Origin: Bacillota bacterium
GTDB taxonomy: Bacteria > Bacillota_A > Clostridia > Lutisporales > Lutisporaceae
Direction: 5' to 3'
NCBI GenBank assembly: GCA_022706865.1
Contig: JAKJBT010000056.1
Span: forward strand, 1-11,108
DNA: 11,108 nt
The stretch's first letter is position 1, and each line of letters begins with the position of its first letter. Positions 4,535 through 11,108 of the stretch are shown in pieces. The notes below the pieces were generated by a model that saw only the letters and a list, made by a program, of their open reading frames with translations, did no database searches and was not told the origin of the DNA. The position numbers and the translations under genes are program-made.

Positions 4535-6976
4535 ATGTTTAAGAAATATTTTAGTAATAGGCTTGATATTATCAGGGCGATAACAGTATTGGTTTTTTTG
4601 GCCATGGCATTCAGACTGGCAGATTTGCAGCTTGTAAAAGGAGAATATTACCGAAAAAAGTCTGAGACCTTGAGGACAAGGAATATTTCAGTAACTGCAC
4701 CAAGAGGGCATATTGTAGACAAATTCGGCCGGATCATAGCAGGAAATAAGCAGAGCTATTCCGTTAATATAATGAAAACTGATGTACCCCAGGATACATT
4801 GAATGATATTGCGCTGTCTGTAATTAATATAATTGAACAGAACGGCGATACCTACAAGGATGAAATACCAATACTCATTAATCCCATCAGATTTTCATAT
4901 CAGGATGATGAAATCAACTGGAAGAAGAAGTACGGTATTTCGGAAAGTGCATCTGCAAAGGACGCTTTTATGAAGCTTAGACTGGATTATGACATTCCGG
5001 CAGATACCATTGATCTTGAGGCATATGAAATCCTGAGGGATGAAAAAAGCGTAGAGCTGCCTTTTGACAGCAATGAGTTTGAATTTTCTTTCCGCAAGTC
5101 TGAGATGAAATGGAAGCAAAGCCATGGCTTCGGGCCTGAGAAAAGTGCGGAGGAGATATTTGATGTACTTTGCAGTAAATATAAAATCCCCAGAGATATC
5201 TATGATGATGAAAAGGCAAAAAAGATTCTGGCAGTCAAGTACCTTGTCGGACAGAATAGATTTAAAGCATATGAACCGGTAGAAATAGCCGCTAATATCA
5301 AGATGGAAACAAGGGCTCAGATAGAAGAAAACAAGATTTTCCTTCCCGGCGTGGAAATAATCCAAAAACCCATAAGATCATATGCGGGAAGGGATTTTGC
5401 CAGCCACATTATAGGCTATATGGGTATGATCGGAAGTGAGCTTGAGGAGTTGTCAAGTAAGGGATACACTCCCCAGGATCTGATTGGAAAGTCCGGCATA
5501 GAGAATTCCATGGAAGAATACCTCAAGGGTAAGGATGGTTCCAGGCAGATAGAGGTAGATGTGAACGGAACGCTGATAAATACAATAAATGAAATAGATC
5601 CTGTTCCCGGTGATACGGTTTTTCTGACCATTGATGCCAAGCTCCAGAAAACAGCCGAGGATTCCCTGGCAAAGACTATGGAGAATATAAGAAAAGGCAT
5701 AGTGAAGGATAAGCCATATCCTAATGCAACCTCCGGGGCTGCGGTAGCGATAGATGTGAATACAGGAAAGATTCTTGCCCTGGCAAGTGAACCCAGGTTT
5801 GATCCGAATCTGTTTGCTGCAGGGATCAGCAGTGAAGATTGGAAGAGCCTGCAGCCAAAAAGCAAGGATGTGTATGCACCTAAGCCGCTGATGAACAATG
5901 CAATTTCATCAATCCTTTCCCCCGGATCAACCATGAAGCTGGTTAGCGCCGTGGCAGGATTGGAAAGCAAGGTAATAACTCCTTCGGAGACGATATATGA
6001 TAAAGGCTATTATACAGCTATACCCGGGGTATCTCCGTCCTGTTCAATTTTTAAATCCACGGGCATTCCCCATTACAGTCAGAATGTGTCCCAGGCAATT
6101 AAGAATTCATGCAACTATTTTTTCTTCGAGGTAGGCAGAAGAATGGGAGGGGAAGTATTTGAAAAATATGCGATGAAATTCGGCTTCGGTGAGAAGACGG
6201 GTATAGAACTGCTCTCCGAGTATAAGGGAACTGTTGAAGGCCCGACATATAAAAAAGAACTGTTCAGGAGATATCTTGACAACTATCTTATAAATAATCT
6301 GAAGATAGATGATAAGAATATCCGTGATGAAATAGAAGGATATTTGGATGATAATCCCGGAGAATCCAAAGTAAGATCAAGACTCAAAGAACTTGGTATT
6401 ACTGATTCAAAGGCGATTGAACGGGTATATAGATATATAAGGGACAGCAAGTATCAGCCCGGAGATGTGCTGAATGCAACAATCGGACAGGGAATGAACG
6501 GTGTTACTCCTCTTCAGCTTGCGAATGCTGTTGCGACTATAGTGAATGGAGGTACAAGGTATAGACCTTACCTGGTAGATAAGGTCGTTGACTATGACGG
6601 TAACATTAAGCTGGAAAAACAGCCGGAAGCAGTGGAGAAGATTGATATTTCCCCCGCCAATCTTGAAGCGATAAAGAAGGGAATGTATGCTGTTACCAAT
6701 GAAGCCGGCGGAACGGCGAGAAGCGCTTTTACAGGCAGCAAGGTTGTCATATCAGGCAAAACGGGAACTGCAGAAGTAGGAAAAGGCTATGATGCTCATG
6801 CGTGGTTTGCCGCATTTGCTCCCTATGAAAAACCCGAGATTGCTGTTGTGGTGATGATAACCCAGGGTGGCCATGGTAACTATCCCGCACCGGTTGCCAG
6901 GGAAATAATTGAAGCTTATCTGGCTCCTGAGGAGACTAAGGATAATATGCATATAGTCAATGAAATAGTGCCTTAG
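4535..6976 (+). CDS. mrdA: Penicillin-binding protein 2 (class B transpeptidase of the elongasome)
   Basis: An 813-residue class B PBP anchored by one N-terminal helix (~12-30), followed by a dimerisation/pedestal domain (APRGHIVDKFGRIIAGN at 55-71, EIIQKPIRSYAGRDFASHIIGY around 274-295) and the transpeptidase domain. That domain has SxxK as S465-T-M-K468, SxN as S525-C-N527 and KTG at 742-744, all intact. It cross-links peptidoglycan during elongation and is a beta-lactam target. No PASTA domains are present, so it is PBP2 rather than a SpoVD or PBP2x type. It is longer than E. coli PBP2. Residues ~118-167 and ~182-231 are an internal duplication in the pedestal, and ~572-640 is a charged helical insertion between SxN and KTG. 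Cys503, His513 and Cys526 form a likely zinc site. SD GAGGTGA lies 5-7 nt before the ATG. Confidence 0.95.
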   Translation: MFKKYFSNRLDIIRAITVLVFLAMAFRLADLQLVKGEYYRKKSETLRTRNISVTAPRGHIVDKFGRIIAGNKQSYSVNIMKTDVPQDTLNDIALSVINIIEQNGDTYKDEIPILINPIRFSYQDDEINWKKKYGISESASAKDAFMKLRLDYDIPADTIDLEAYEILRDEKSVELPFDSNEFEFSFRKSEMKWKQSHGFGPEKSAEEIFDVLCSKYKIPRDIYDDEKAKKILAVKYLVGQNRFKAYEPVEIAANIKMETRAQIEENKIFLPGVEIIQKPIRSYAGRDFASHIIGYMGMIGSELEELSSKGYTPQDLIGKSGIENSMEEYLKGKDGSRQIEVDVNGTLINTINEIDPVPGDTVFLTIDAKLQKTAEDSLAKTMENIRKGIVKDKPYPNATSGAAVAIDVNTGKILALASEPRFDPNLFAAGISSEDWKSLQPKSKDVYAPKPLMNNAISSILSPGSTMKLVSAVAGLESKVITPSETIYDKGYYTAIPGVSPSCSIFKSTGIPHYSQNVSQAIKNSCNYFFFEVGRRMGGEVFEKYAMKFGFGEKTGIELLSEYKGTVEGPTYKKELFRRYLDNYLINNLKIDDKNIRDEIEGYLDDNPGESKVRSRLKELGITDSKAIERVYRYIRDSKYQPGDVLNATIGQGMNGVTPLQLANAVATIVNGGTRYRPYLVDKVVDYDGNIKLEKQPEAVEKIDISPANLEAIKKGMYAVTNEAGGTARSAFTGSKVVISGKTGTAEVGKGYDAHAWFAAFAPYEKPEIAVVVMITQGGHGNYPAPVAREIIEAYLAPEETKDNMHIVNEIVP

Positions 6977-7074
6977 AATGCATTTTTTCATTGGAAAGAA
7001 GGATTTATAGCAATTATGAAGAAATATTAGACTATGTATGTAAGACGATATATCCGGAACCAGGGGGTACTGCC

Positions 7075-7740
7075 ATGGCAGAAAATGCAGTGATATTCAA
7101 AGGTACAAAAGACGGATTATATATAATACTCAAAGAAGAAATGGATTTGAATACTATAAAATATAATCTGGAAAAGAAAATCAAACCCTCCAAGCGTTTT
7201 TTTGAAGGCGCAAATATAATGAACTTCAAGGGAAAGAAACTTACTCAGGATGAGTTTGATGAGCTTAAGGAAATCATGGAGCAGGAATACGGCATGACAG
7301 TAATAGGAGGCTATAACGATAAAGATCATCCTGTTCACGAAGAGCATCCCGTTATCAAAAAGCCGGAAATACTGGAACAGCTTCCTTTTGATAATGTGCA
7401 TAAGGGAGAAGCGCTGATAGTAAGGGCAACACTCAGGTCGGGCCAGTTGATTCAATATATAGGAGATGTAGTGGTGATTGGGGATGTGAACCCCGGTGCC
7501 CACATCAAAGCAGCCGGATCTGTTATTGTAATGGGAACCGTAAGGGGGATTATCCAGGCAGGAGCCAACGGCGACTATGGGGCATTCATTGTTGCATATA
7601 AAATGCAGCCTTCACAACTGAGAATAGGAGACATAATAACAAGATCTCCGGATGGAATGGGCAGCAAGTCGGATAATCCAGAGATTGCGTTGGTCAAACA
7701 AGGAATGATAGTTGTTGAGCCATATTTGAAGAACAGATAG
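7075..7740 (+). CDS. minC: Septum site-determining protein MinC
   Basis: A 221-residue FtsZ antagonist recruited to the membrane by MinD. The N-terminal FtsZ-inhibiting domain starts VIFKGTKDGLYIIL (6-19). A linker rich in His and Asp lies at ~80-92. The C-terminal beta-helix, which dimerises and binds MinD, carries RSGQ at 121-124, GDVVVIGDVNPGAHIKAAG at 130-148, and MGTVRGIIQAGANGDYGA at 153-170; the usual HAG is QAG here. I start at ATG 7075 (AGGGGGT at 7061-7067 as SD), giving the family's usual length. The frame is open back to a TTG at 6991, which would add 28 residues, but that TTG has no SD and the extra residues do not resemble MinC. The 98-nt gap after the PBP2 gene contains no other convincing gene. 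Confidence 0.93.
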   Translation: MAENAVIFKGTKDGLYIILKEEMDLNTIKYNLEKKIKPSKRFFEGANIMNFKGKKLTQDEFDELKEIMEQEYGMTVIGGYNDKDHPVHEEHPVIKKPEILEQLPFDNVHKGEALIVRATLRSGQLIQYIGDVVVIGDVNPGAHIKAAGSVIVMGTVRGIIQAGANGDYGAFIVAYKMQPSQLRIGDIITRSPDGMGSKSDNPEIALVKQGMIVVEPYLKNR

Positions 7741-7760
7741 AGAATACCGTATAAATTTGC

Positions 7761-7769
7761 TGATACAAT
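7761..7769 (+). promoter_or_regulatory. Extended -10-like element in the minC-minD gap
   Basis: TGATACAAT has the TGn extension plus a TACAAT hexamer (5 of 6 to TATAAT), 19 nt upstream of the minD ATG. No -35 box lies at 16-18 nt, and transcription from here would leave a leader too short to hold much beyond the SD. It is reported only as a possible weak internal promoter. Confidence 0.18.
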
Positions 7770-7788
7770 AAATTATGGAGGTAATATA

Positions 7789-8595
7789 ATGGGTGAAGTG
7801 ATCGTTGTTACATCAGGGAAAGGCGGAGTCGGGAAAACAACTACTACGGCTAATATAGGCACCGGTTTGGCTCTTAAAGGGAAGAGTGTCGTTCTGGTTG
7901 ATGCAGATATAGGACTCAGGAATCTGGACGTTGTGATGGGCTTGGAGAATAGAATAGTTTATGATCTTGTTGATGTTGTAGAGGGTGTTTGCAGACAGAG
8001 ACAGGCACTGATAAAGGACAAGCGGTTTCCCAACCTGTACCTGCTTCCGGCAGCGCAGACAAAAGACAAGAATGCGGTTAATCCCGAACAGATGCAAAAA
8101 CTCACCGGGGATCTTGCCGAGGAGTTTGACTACGTAATATTGGATTGCCCCGCAGGTATCGAGCAGGGTTTCAAGAATGCAATAGCAGGTGCAAATAAGG
8201 CAATTGTGGTTACAACCCCTGAGGTATCGGCTGTCAGAGATGCGGATAGAATAATTGGACTTCTGGAAGCAAGCGGATTAAGGAACCCAATGCTTATTAT
8301 AAACAGGATCAAGATGGAAATGGTCAAACGCGGAGATATGATGAACATTGATGACATGATAGATATACTAGCCATTGATCTTTTAGGGGTGGTTCCGGAT
8401 GATGATTTGATTGTCGTATCTACCAACAGAGGAGAACCTGCCATTGCAATAGAACAATCCCTGGCGGGACAAGCCTATAGGAATATTGTAAGGAGAATAA
8501 TGGGAGAGGATATTCCATTTATGAATCTGGAATCGGATGACGGTTTTTTCAAGAGGATGGCAAGACTTTTCGGATTGAATAAGAAAAAGCAGTAA
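7789..8595 (+). CDS. minD: Septum site-determining ATPase MinD
   Basis: A 268-residue deviant Walker A ATPase that binds the membrane as an ATP dimer, recruits MinC and is released by MinE. Visible motifs are GKGGVGKTT at 10-18 with signature Lys11 and Lys16, VLVDADIGLRNLD at 35-47 (Walker A' Asp38/Asp40), and Walker B VILDCPAG at 116-123. The C-terminal amphipathic membrane-targeting helix is at ~253-265 (FFKRMARLFGLNKKK). All are intact and the length is typical. A strong SD GGAGG (7777-7781) is 7 nt from the ATG. It lies 48 nt after minC and 15 nt before minE, in the same operon. Confidence 0.97.
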   Translation: MGEVIVVTSGKGGVGKTTTTANIGTGLALKGKSVVLVDADIGLRNLDVVMGLENRIVYDLVDVVEGVCRQRQALIKDKRFPNLYLLPAAQTKDKNAVNPEQMQKLTGDLAEEFDYVILDCPAGIEQGFKNAIAGANKAIVVTTPEVSAVRDADRIIGLLEASGLRNPMLIINRIKMEMVKRGDMMNIDDMIDILAIDLLGVVPDDDLIVVSTNRGEPAIAIEQSLAGQAYRNIVRRIMGEDIPFMNLESDDGFFKRMARLFGLNKKKQ

Positions 8596-8610
8596 GAGGA
8601 GGTGTGAGTT

Positions 8611-8892
8611 ATGGACTTGTTCAAATGGTTTAACAGAAGCACAAGCAGTAAGGATATAGCTAAGGAAAGATTAAAATTGGTATTGATCCATGACAGGGCC
8701 AATGTATCTCCTCAATTTCTTGAAATGATAAAGGGCGAACTCATTAAAGTAATATCAGATTATATGGAAATAGACGAAGCAGGGCTTGAAATCAAGCTTA
8801 CCAGAACAAAAAGGGAGATTGATGATTCAACGGTACCCGCATTGGTTGCCAATATACCGATAAAAAGAATGAAAAGCAATACGAATATCTAG
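8611..8892 (+). CDS. minE: Cell-division topological specificity factor MinE
   Basis: A 93-residue protein with both MinE parts. The N-terminal amphipathic membrane/anti-MinCD segment (MDLFKWF, then SKDIAKERLKLVLIHDRANV at 13-32) is followed by the topological specificity domain (SPQFLEMIKGELIKVISDYM at 33-52, then LEIKLTRTKREIDDSTVPALVANIPIK). MinE stimulates MinD ATPase and drives Min oscillation or gradient formation. The very strong SD GAGGAGGTG (8596-8604) begins just after the minD stop, 6 nt before the ATG. Its presence shows a clostridial MinCDE system, unlike Bacillus MinCD-MinJ-DivIVA. It appears to be the last gene of the mre-min unit because a terminator follows. Confidence 0.96.
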   Translation: MDLFKWFNRSTSSKDIAKERLKLVLIHDRANVSPQFLEMIKGELIKVISDYMEIDEAGLEIKLTRTKREIDDSTVPALVANIPIKRMKSNTNI

Positions 8893-8899
8893 AAGCAGG

Positions 8900-8946
8900 G
8901 GGATATCGCACAATTACTCAACAAGTAGTTTGCAATATCCCTTTTC
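8900..8946 (+). terminator. Putative terminator of the mre-min operon
   Basis: Inverted repeat GGGATATCGCA (8900-8910) and TGCAATATCCC (8931-8941) with one mismatch, a roughly 20-nt loop that may pair further (ACT/AGT), then CTTTTC. It starts 7 nt after the minE stop. The T tract is short, so termination may be partial. Confidence 0.5.
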
Positions 8947-8953
8947 ATATGTG

Positions 8954-9131
8954 AAGAATGATGCGACGTATCTGAAGTTTGCATAACCCTCCGCAAGAGA
9001 CAGTATAGTATATCGACGCACACGGATTACAGGGACACGGGGACGTTTAATCTGTCCCGCTGAAAGCAGGACAGATTAAACGTCCCCGCGTCCCTGGTCC
9101 CCATGTCCCTCATATGCGTCGCATTATTCTT
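8954..9131. repeat. Palindromic element with outer inverted repeats
   Basis: Outer arms 8954-8971 and 9114-9131 are complementary at 16 of 18 positions (AAGAATGATGCGACGTAT against AAGAATAATGCGACGCAT). The left flank has a second GACGCA copy (9015-9020) after a GTATAGTATA tract, which can pair with TATACTAT at 9131-9138. The element holds no open reading frame of note and fills most of the 336-bp gene-free gap between minE and the M23 gene. It looks like a miniature mobile or REP-like palindromic insertion, probably degenerate. I found no clear target duplication. Confidence 0.55.
9032..9094. repeat. Inner long hairpin of the palindromic element
   Basis: The 26-nt arms 9032-9057 and 9069-9094 differ at one position. 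They begin GGGACACGGGGACG and share the core GTTTAATCTGTCC. The 11-nt loop can itself pair GCT with AGC around GAA. The right flank repeats the outer part of the arm again (GGTCCCCATGTCCCT, 9096-9110), so the left arm has two possible partners. GGGGACG/CGTCCCC palindromes of this style are widespread in Firmicute genomes, as I recall them. Confidence 0.85.
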
Positions 9132-9160
9132 ATACTATGCTATAGGCCTTTTTTTCTTTT

Positions 9161-9187
9161 TTGGACATAATTCCACCGGAGTATAAA
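9161..9187 (+). promoter_or_regulatory. Weak promoter-like region before the sporulation protease genes
   Basis: TTGGAC (9161-9166) and TATAAA (9182-9187) are only 15 nt apart, followed by a very AT-rich tract to 9209. B. subtilis spoIVF is driven by sporulation sigma-E. I looked for a sigma-E pattern here and found only partial matches, so the sigma factor cannot be named. Some promoter is expected because the terminator and palindrome separate these genes from minE. Confidence 0.22.
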
Positions 9188-9228
9188 TATAAATATACTA
9201 ATTTATAAAGAACTATGGGGGAAAGAAT

Positions 9229-9963
9229 ATGGACAACAATAATTTTGAGAATATTCCCAGGCCAAGGTACGTAAAGGAATATAGAAAATTCGGTGCTGCC
9301 TTCAAAACGAGGCGGTATGGTGAAAGGAATTTCGGAGACAGGTTATTGATGCAGTCCTTTATATCTCTTGTAGCCGTAGCGGCAGTACTGTTAGTGAATA
9401 ATATTAATATTGGTATTGCAAACACGATATCTGACGGTATAAGAACAACGATAAACTGGAATATGGATTTTTCAAAGGTATTGGGAACATTCAGAAATAT
9501 TGGAAATATAATACCGGAGGCAAGGGAGAACCTTGGAGTTGCAGAAGTCGGAATAGAAAGCTTTGAAGATAATCCAAGCTTTATAATCCCTGTGGAAGGG
9601 GAAATAACATCAGAATACGGCGAAAGAATCCATCCGGTGTTCAAGACAGTGAGGATGCATACCGGAATAGATATAGACGCAGCGATTGGCACGCCTATTA
9701 AGTCTTCCGCGGCAGGAACGGTAACAACAGTCGGAGAGGATGAAACAAACGGAAAGTATGTAAGCATACGGAGCGGCAAATATGATGTGATTTATGCCCA
9801 CTGCTATAAGATAACAGTTAAAGAGGGACAAAAGGTTCAGCAGGGAGAAATAATAGGGGAGACAGGAGACACGGGTATTACCTCGGGGCCTCATCTGCAT
9901 TTTGAGATACAAGAGGAAGGGAAGCCTGTCAGTCCTATGGAAATGCTGATAGAAGTGCAGTGA
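9229..9963 (+). CDS. spoIVFA: M23/LytM-domain membrane protein, probable SpoIVFA homologue
   Basis: A 244-residue protein with a basic N-terminus of about 38 residues, one transmembrane helix at ~40-57, a spacer, and a C-terminal M23 (LytM) domain at ~118-240. Metal and catalytic residues are all visible: His144 and Asp148 (HTGID), His191 (YAHC), and His222/His224 (HLHFE). Placement after minE and 33 nt before the M50 gene matches minD-spoIVFA-spoIVFB in B. subtilis, where SpoIVFA anchors and restrains SpoIVFB in the outer forespore membrane. By this context I assign SpoIVFA. A SpoIIQ-like role is the main alternative, since that protein has the same layout. Here the LytM zinc site looks complete. 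The SD is GGGGGA, 8 nt before the ATG. Confidence 0.72.
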   Translation: MDNNNFENIPRPRYVKEYRKFGAAFKTRRYGERNFGDRLLMQSFISLVAVAAVLLVNNINIGIANTISDGIRTTINWNMDFSKVLGTFRNIGNIIPEARENLGVAEVGIESFEDNPSFIIPVEGEITSEYGERIHPVFKTVRMHTGIDIDAAIGTPIKSSAAGTVTTVGEDETNGKYVSIRSGKYDVIYAHCYKITVKEGQKVQQGEIIGETGDTGITSGPHLHFEIQEEGKPVSPMEMLIEVQ

Positions 9964-9996
9964 ACAGTATGACCTGTGCCATTGGGGGTTCACATT

Positions 9997-10851
9997 GTGA
10001 GGATAAAACTAAATGTTTTTTTTATCCTTTTTTTATTTGTGAGCTGCATTATCGGCTGGCTGCAGCAGTCTTTGATAATGTTTGCCAGTGTATTGCTCCA
10101 TGAGCTCGGACATGTGTTGACAGCTAAAAAGTCAGGAATAAAGGTGTACGAAGTTGAGCTTATGCCTTATGGCGGCATAGCCAGAATGGAAGAACTATCA
10201 AAGCTGGGAGGGGCCGCAGAAGCTGTGGTTTCAGCTGCAGGGCCTGCCACCAGCTTTGTATTGTTTTTGACATTCAGTTTTTTCAGGGAGTATTCAGGAG
10301 TATTTGAATCAGCCTGCAGATATAACCTGATTATTTGCCTGTTCAACCTTTTGCCCGTAATCCCGCTGGATGGAGGCAAGATTGTAAGGAATCTGCTTTG
10401 TTTCCTTATGGGATACAGGCAGGCAACAAAAATGTTATCGTCAGCAGGTAAGATAGCAGCTTTTCTCCTTATGGGCTTCAATATTTACATGCTGGCAGCC
10501 GGAAGCAAAAGCGGAGCGCTTATAATTGCAGCTGTATTTATATATATTGGTGCTATAAAGGAAGAGAAAAACAGCTCATATTATTACTTGTTTACGGGGA
10601 ATAGCACCAAGAATGCAATGATAGCCCGGGGACGAATAAGAAAAAGGTTCATAAAAGTGCAGGAGAATAACCTTATAAGACAGGCAGTAAACAGATTCAG
10701 CCCTGTGACCCAATGCTGCGTGGAAGTAGTGGATGAAGAAGGCAGGCTTAAAAGGATTCTGAGTGAAGAAGAAATCATAAAAGGCCTTCTTCAATACGGA
10801 TATGATGGAAGAATCACACAAATAATTAATGGGCAGATAAACTTTCAGTAG
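9997..10851 (+). CDS. spoIVFB: M50 intramembrane site-2 protease, SpoIVFB homologue
   Basis: A 284-residue polytopic metalloprotease close in length to B. subtilis SpoIVFB. It has HELGH at 35-39 in a membrane helix, the PYGGIARME segment at 57-65, SAAGPATS at 79-86, the second metal motif NLLPVIPLDGG at 117-127 with ligand Asp125, and a C-terminal single CBS-like domain (~214-280). SpoIVFB cleaves pro-sigma-K in the mother cell, and the CBS domain is thought to sense ATP. I choose GTG at 9997. GGGGG (9984-9988) lies 8 nt before it, whereas the in-frame GTG at 9976 has no SD and would add a non-membrane stub of 7 residues. It is adjacent to the M23 gene, supporting the pair. If the host does not sporulate it could be a general M50 protease. 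Confidence 0.85.
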   Translation: MRIKLNVFFILFLFVSCIIGWLQQSLIMFASVLLHELGHVLTAKKSGIKVYEVELMPYGGIARMEELSKLGGAAEAVVSAAGPATSFVLFLTFSFFREYSGVFESACRYNLIICLFNLLPVIPLDGGKIVRNLLCFLMGYRQATKMLSSAGKIAAFLLMGFNIYMLAAGSKSGALIIAAVFIYIGAIKEEKNSSYYYLFTGNSTKNAMIARGRIRKRFIKVQENNLIRQAVNRFSPVTQCCVEVVDEEGRLKRILSEEEIIKGLLQYGYDGRITQIINGQINFQ

Positions 10852-11006
10852 AATTTTATACTGCAATTATGTAATAATATAAATTAGGTTACGAGATTGT
10901 GGATAACACTGGAAGTGCCGAATTCTGTGCAACATTCGTGTATTTAGTGTTATACGCTGCATATGCCGCATTTTTTAGCTGTGTGCATGAATTATAGGAG
11001 GAACGA

Positions 11007-11108
11007 ATGAAATACGATAACACTAAGGAGTTCATATATGAGGAACTGCTATCCAGGGTGGAAAAACCGGGAAGATATATTGGGACAGAATGGAACAGCA
11101 TACATAAG
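11007..11108 (+). CDS. N-terminus of a radical SAM protein, TIGR03960 type (partial)
   Basis: The first 34 codons are present, starting at ATG 11007 with SD AGGAGG (10996-11001) 5 nt upstream. The peptide includes LLSRVEKPGRYIGTEWNSIH, which matches the conserved beginning of the TIGR03960 family (V-KP-RYIG-E-NS-K), a B12-binding/radical-SAM-type protein usually found upstream of the TIGR03936 partner, rng and rplU in Clostridia. The radical SAM Cys motif lies beyond the window, so the call depends on N-terminal similarity and gene order. The 155-bp gap before it holds no clear gene. Confidence 0.72.
   Translation, partial: MKYDNTKEFIYEELLSRVEKPGRYIGTEWNSIHK

Noticed and set aside
5416..5970. 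184-aa minus-strand open frame within the PBP2 gene
   Set aside because: It is fully antisense to the conserved transpeptidase region including the SxxK motif, with no SD.
6977..7074. N-terminal extension of minC from TTG 6991, or short leader peptides at 6979 and 7016
   Set aside because: No SD precedes TTG 6991 or ATG 6979, and the SD-like AAGAAGGA is too far from 7016. MinC proteins normally begin at the VIFKGTKDG region served by ATG 7075.
9149..9162. Terminator from the T-rich tract after the palindrome
   Set aside because: The local stem next to the tract (CTAT/ATAG) is only four pairs. The large palindrome ends about 18 nt earlier, too far for a standard intrinsic terminator.
9213..9779. 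188-aa minus-strand open frame opposite the M23 gene
   Set aside because: The plus strand carries the complete M23 catalytic motif set and an SD. The minus frame has no family resemblance or SD and is a codon-bias shadow.
10956..10976. Terminator-like hairpin followed by T6 after the M50 gene
   Set aside because: The stem is only about four pairs around a mismatch with an ATAT loop, too weak to call. The 155-bp gap also lacks a well-spaced promoter, so the transcript boundary here is unresolved.

Overview
The window is a chromosomal cell-shape and division-site locus from a spore-forming member of the Clostridia. The reading rests on moderate-to-low GC with many A/G-rich Shine-Dalgarno sequences, a two-gene sporulation protease module, a complete MinCDE system (Bacillus has MinCD without MinE), and a gene order matching the Bacillus subtilis maf-radC-mreBCD-minCD-spoIVFA-spoIVFB block. 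An Acetivibrio/Ruminiclostridium-type relative is my guess; no marker gene settles the genus.

Layout, all genes on the + strand. Positions 1-160 hold what looks like the 3' end of an unidentified gene and two hairpin terminators, so a new transcription unit starts near 250. Then come a small two-helix membrane protein (DUF4321 type, 346-597), maf (626-1195), a triplicated 20-bp repeat carrying ribosome-binding motifs (1211-1270), and radC (1279-1968). A good promoter at 1998-2026 precedes mreB (2111), mreC (3162), mreD (3990), a class B PBP2-type transpeptidase (4535-6976), minC (7075), minD (7789) and minE (8611-8892). A terminator hairpin at 8900-8946 ends this unit. The next 280 bp contain no gene and are dominated by nested inverted repeats (8954-9131). 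Then follow an M23/LytM membrane protein (9229-9963) and an M50 site-2 protease (9997-10851), read as SpoIVFA and SpoIVFB. The first 34 codons of a radical-SAM protein (TIGR03960 type) run off the right edge.

How they work together: MreB filaments, MreC, MreD and PBP2 form the elongasome that inserts lateral wall. MinC, MinD and MinE keep the FtsZ ring at midcell. SpoIVFA and SpoIVFB act late in sporulation, when the intramembrane protease releases mother-cell sigma-K. No SEDS polymerase (RodA) partner for PBP2 is encoded here.

I found no CRISPR array, tRNA, rRNA, phage or toxin-antitoxin system, and no wholly new multi-gene system. The points most worth checking are an Asp-to-Asn change in the MreB nucleotide pocket, a probable zinc site and an internal duplication in PBP2, the repeated SD-ATG module before radC, the palindromic element after minE with a possible fragment at the PBP2 ribosome-binding site, and the intact metallopeptidase site in the SpoIVFA homologue. 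Several genes appear to use TTG or GTG starts that automatic calling would place wrongly.
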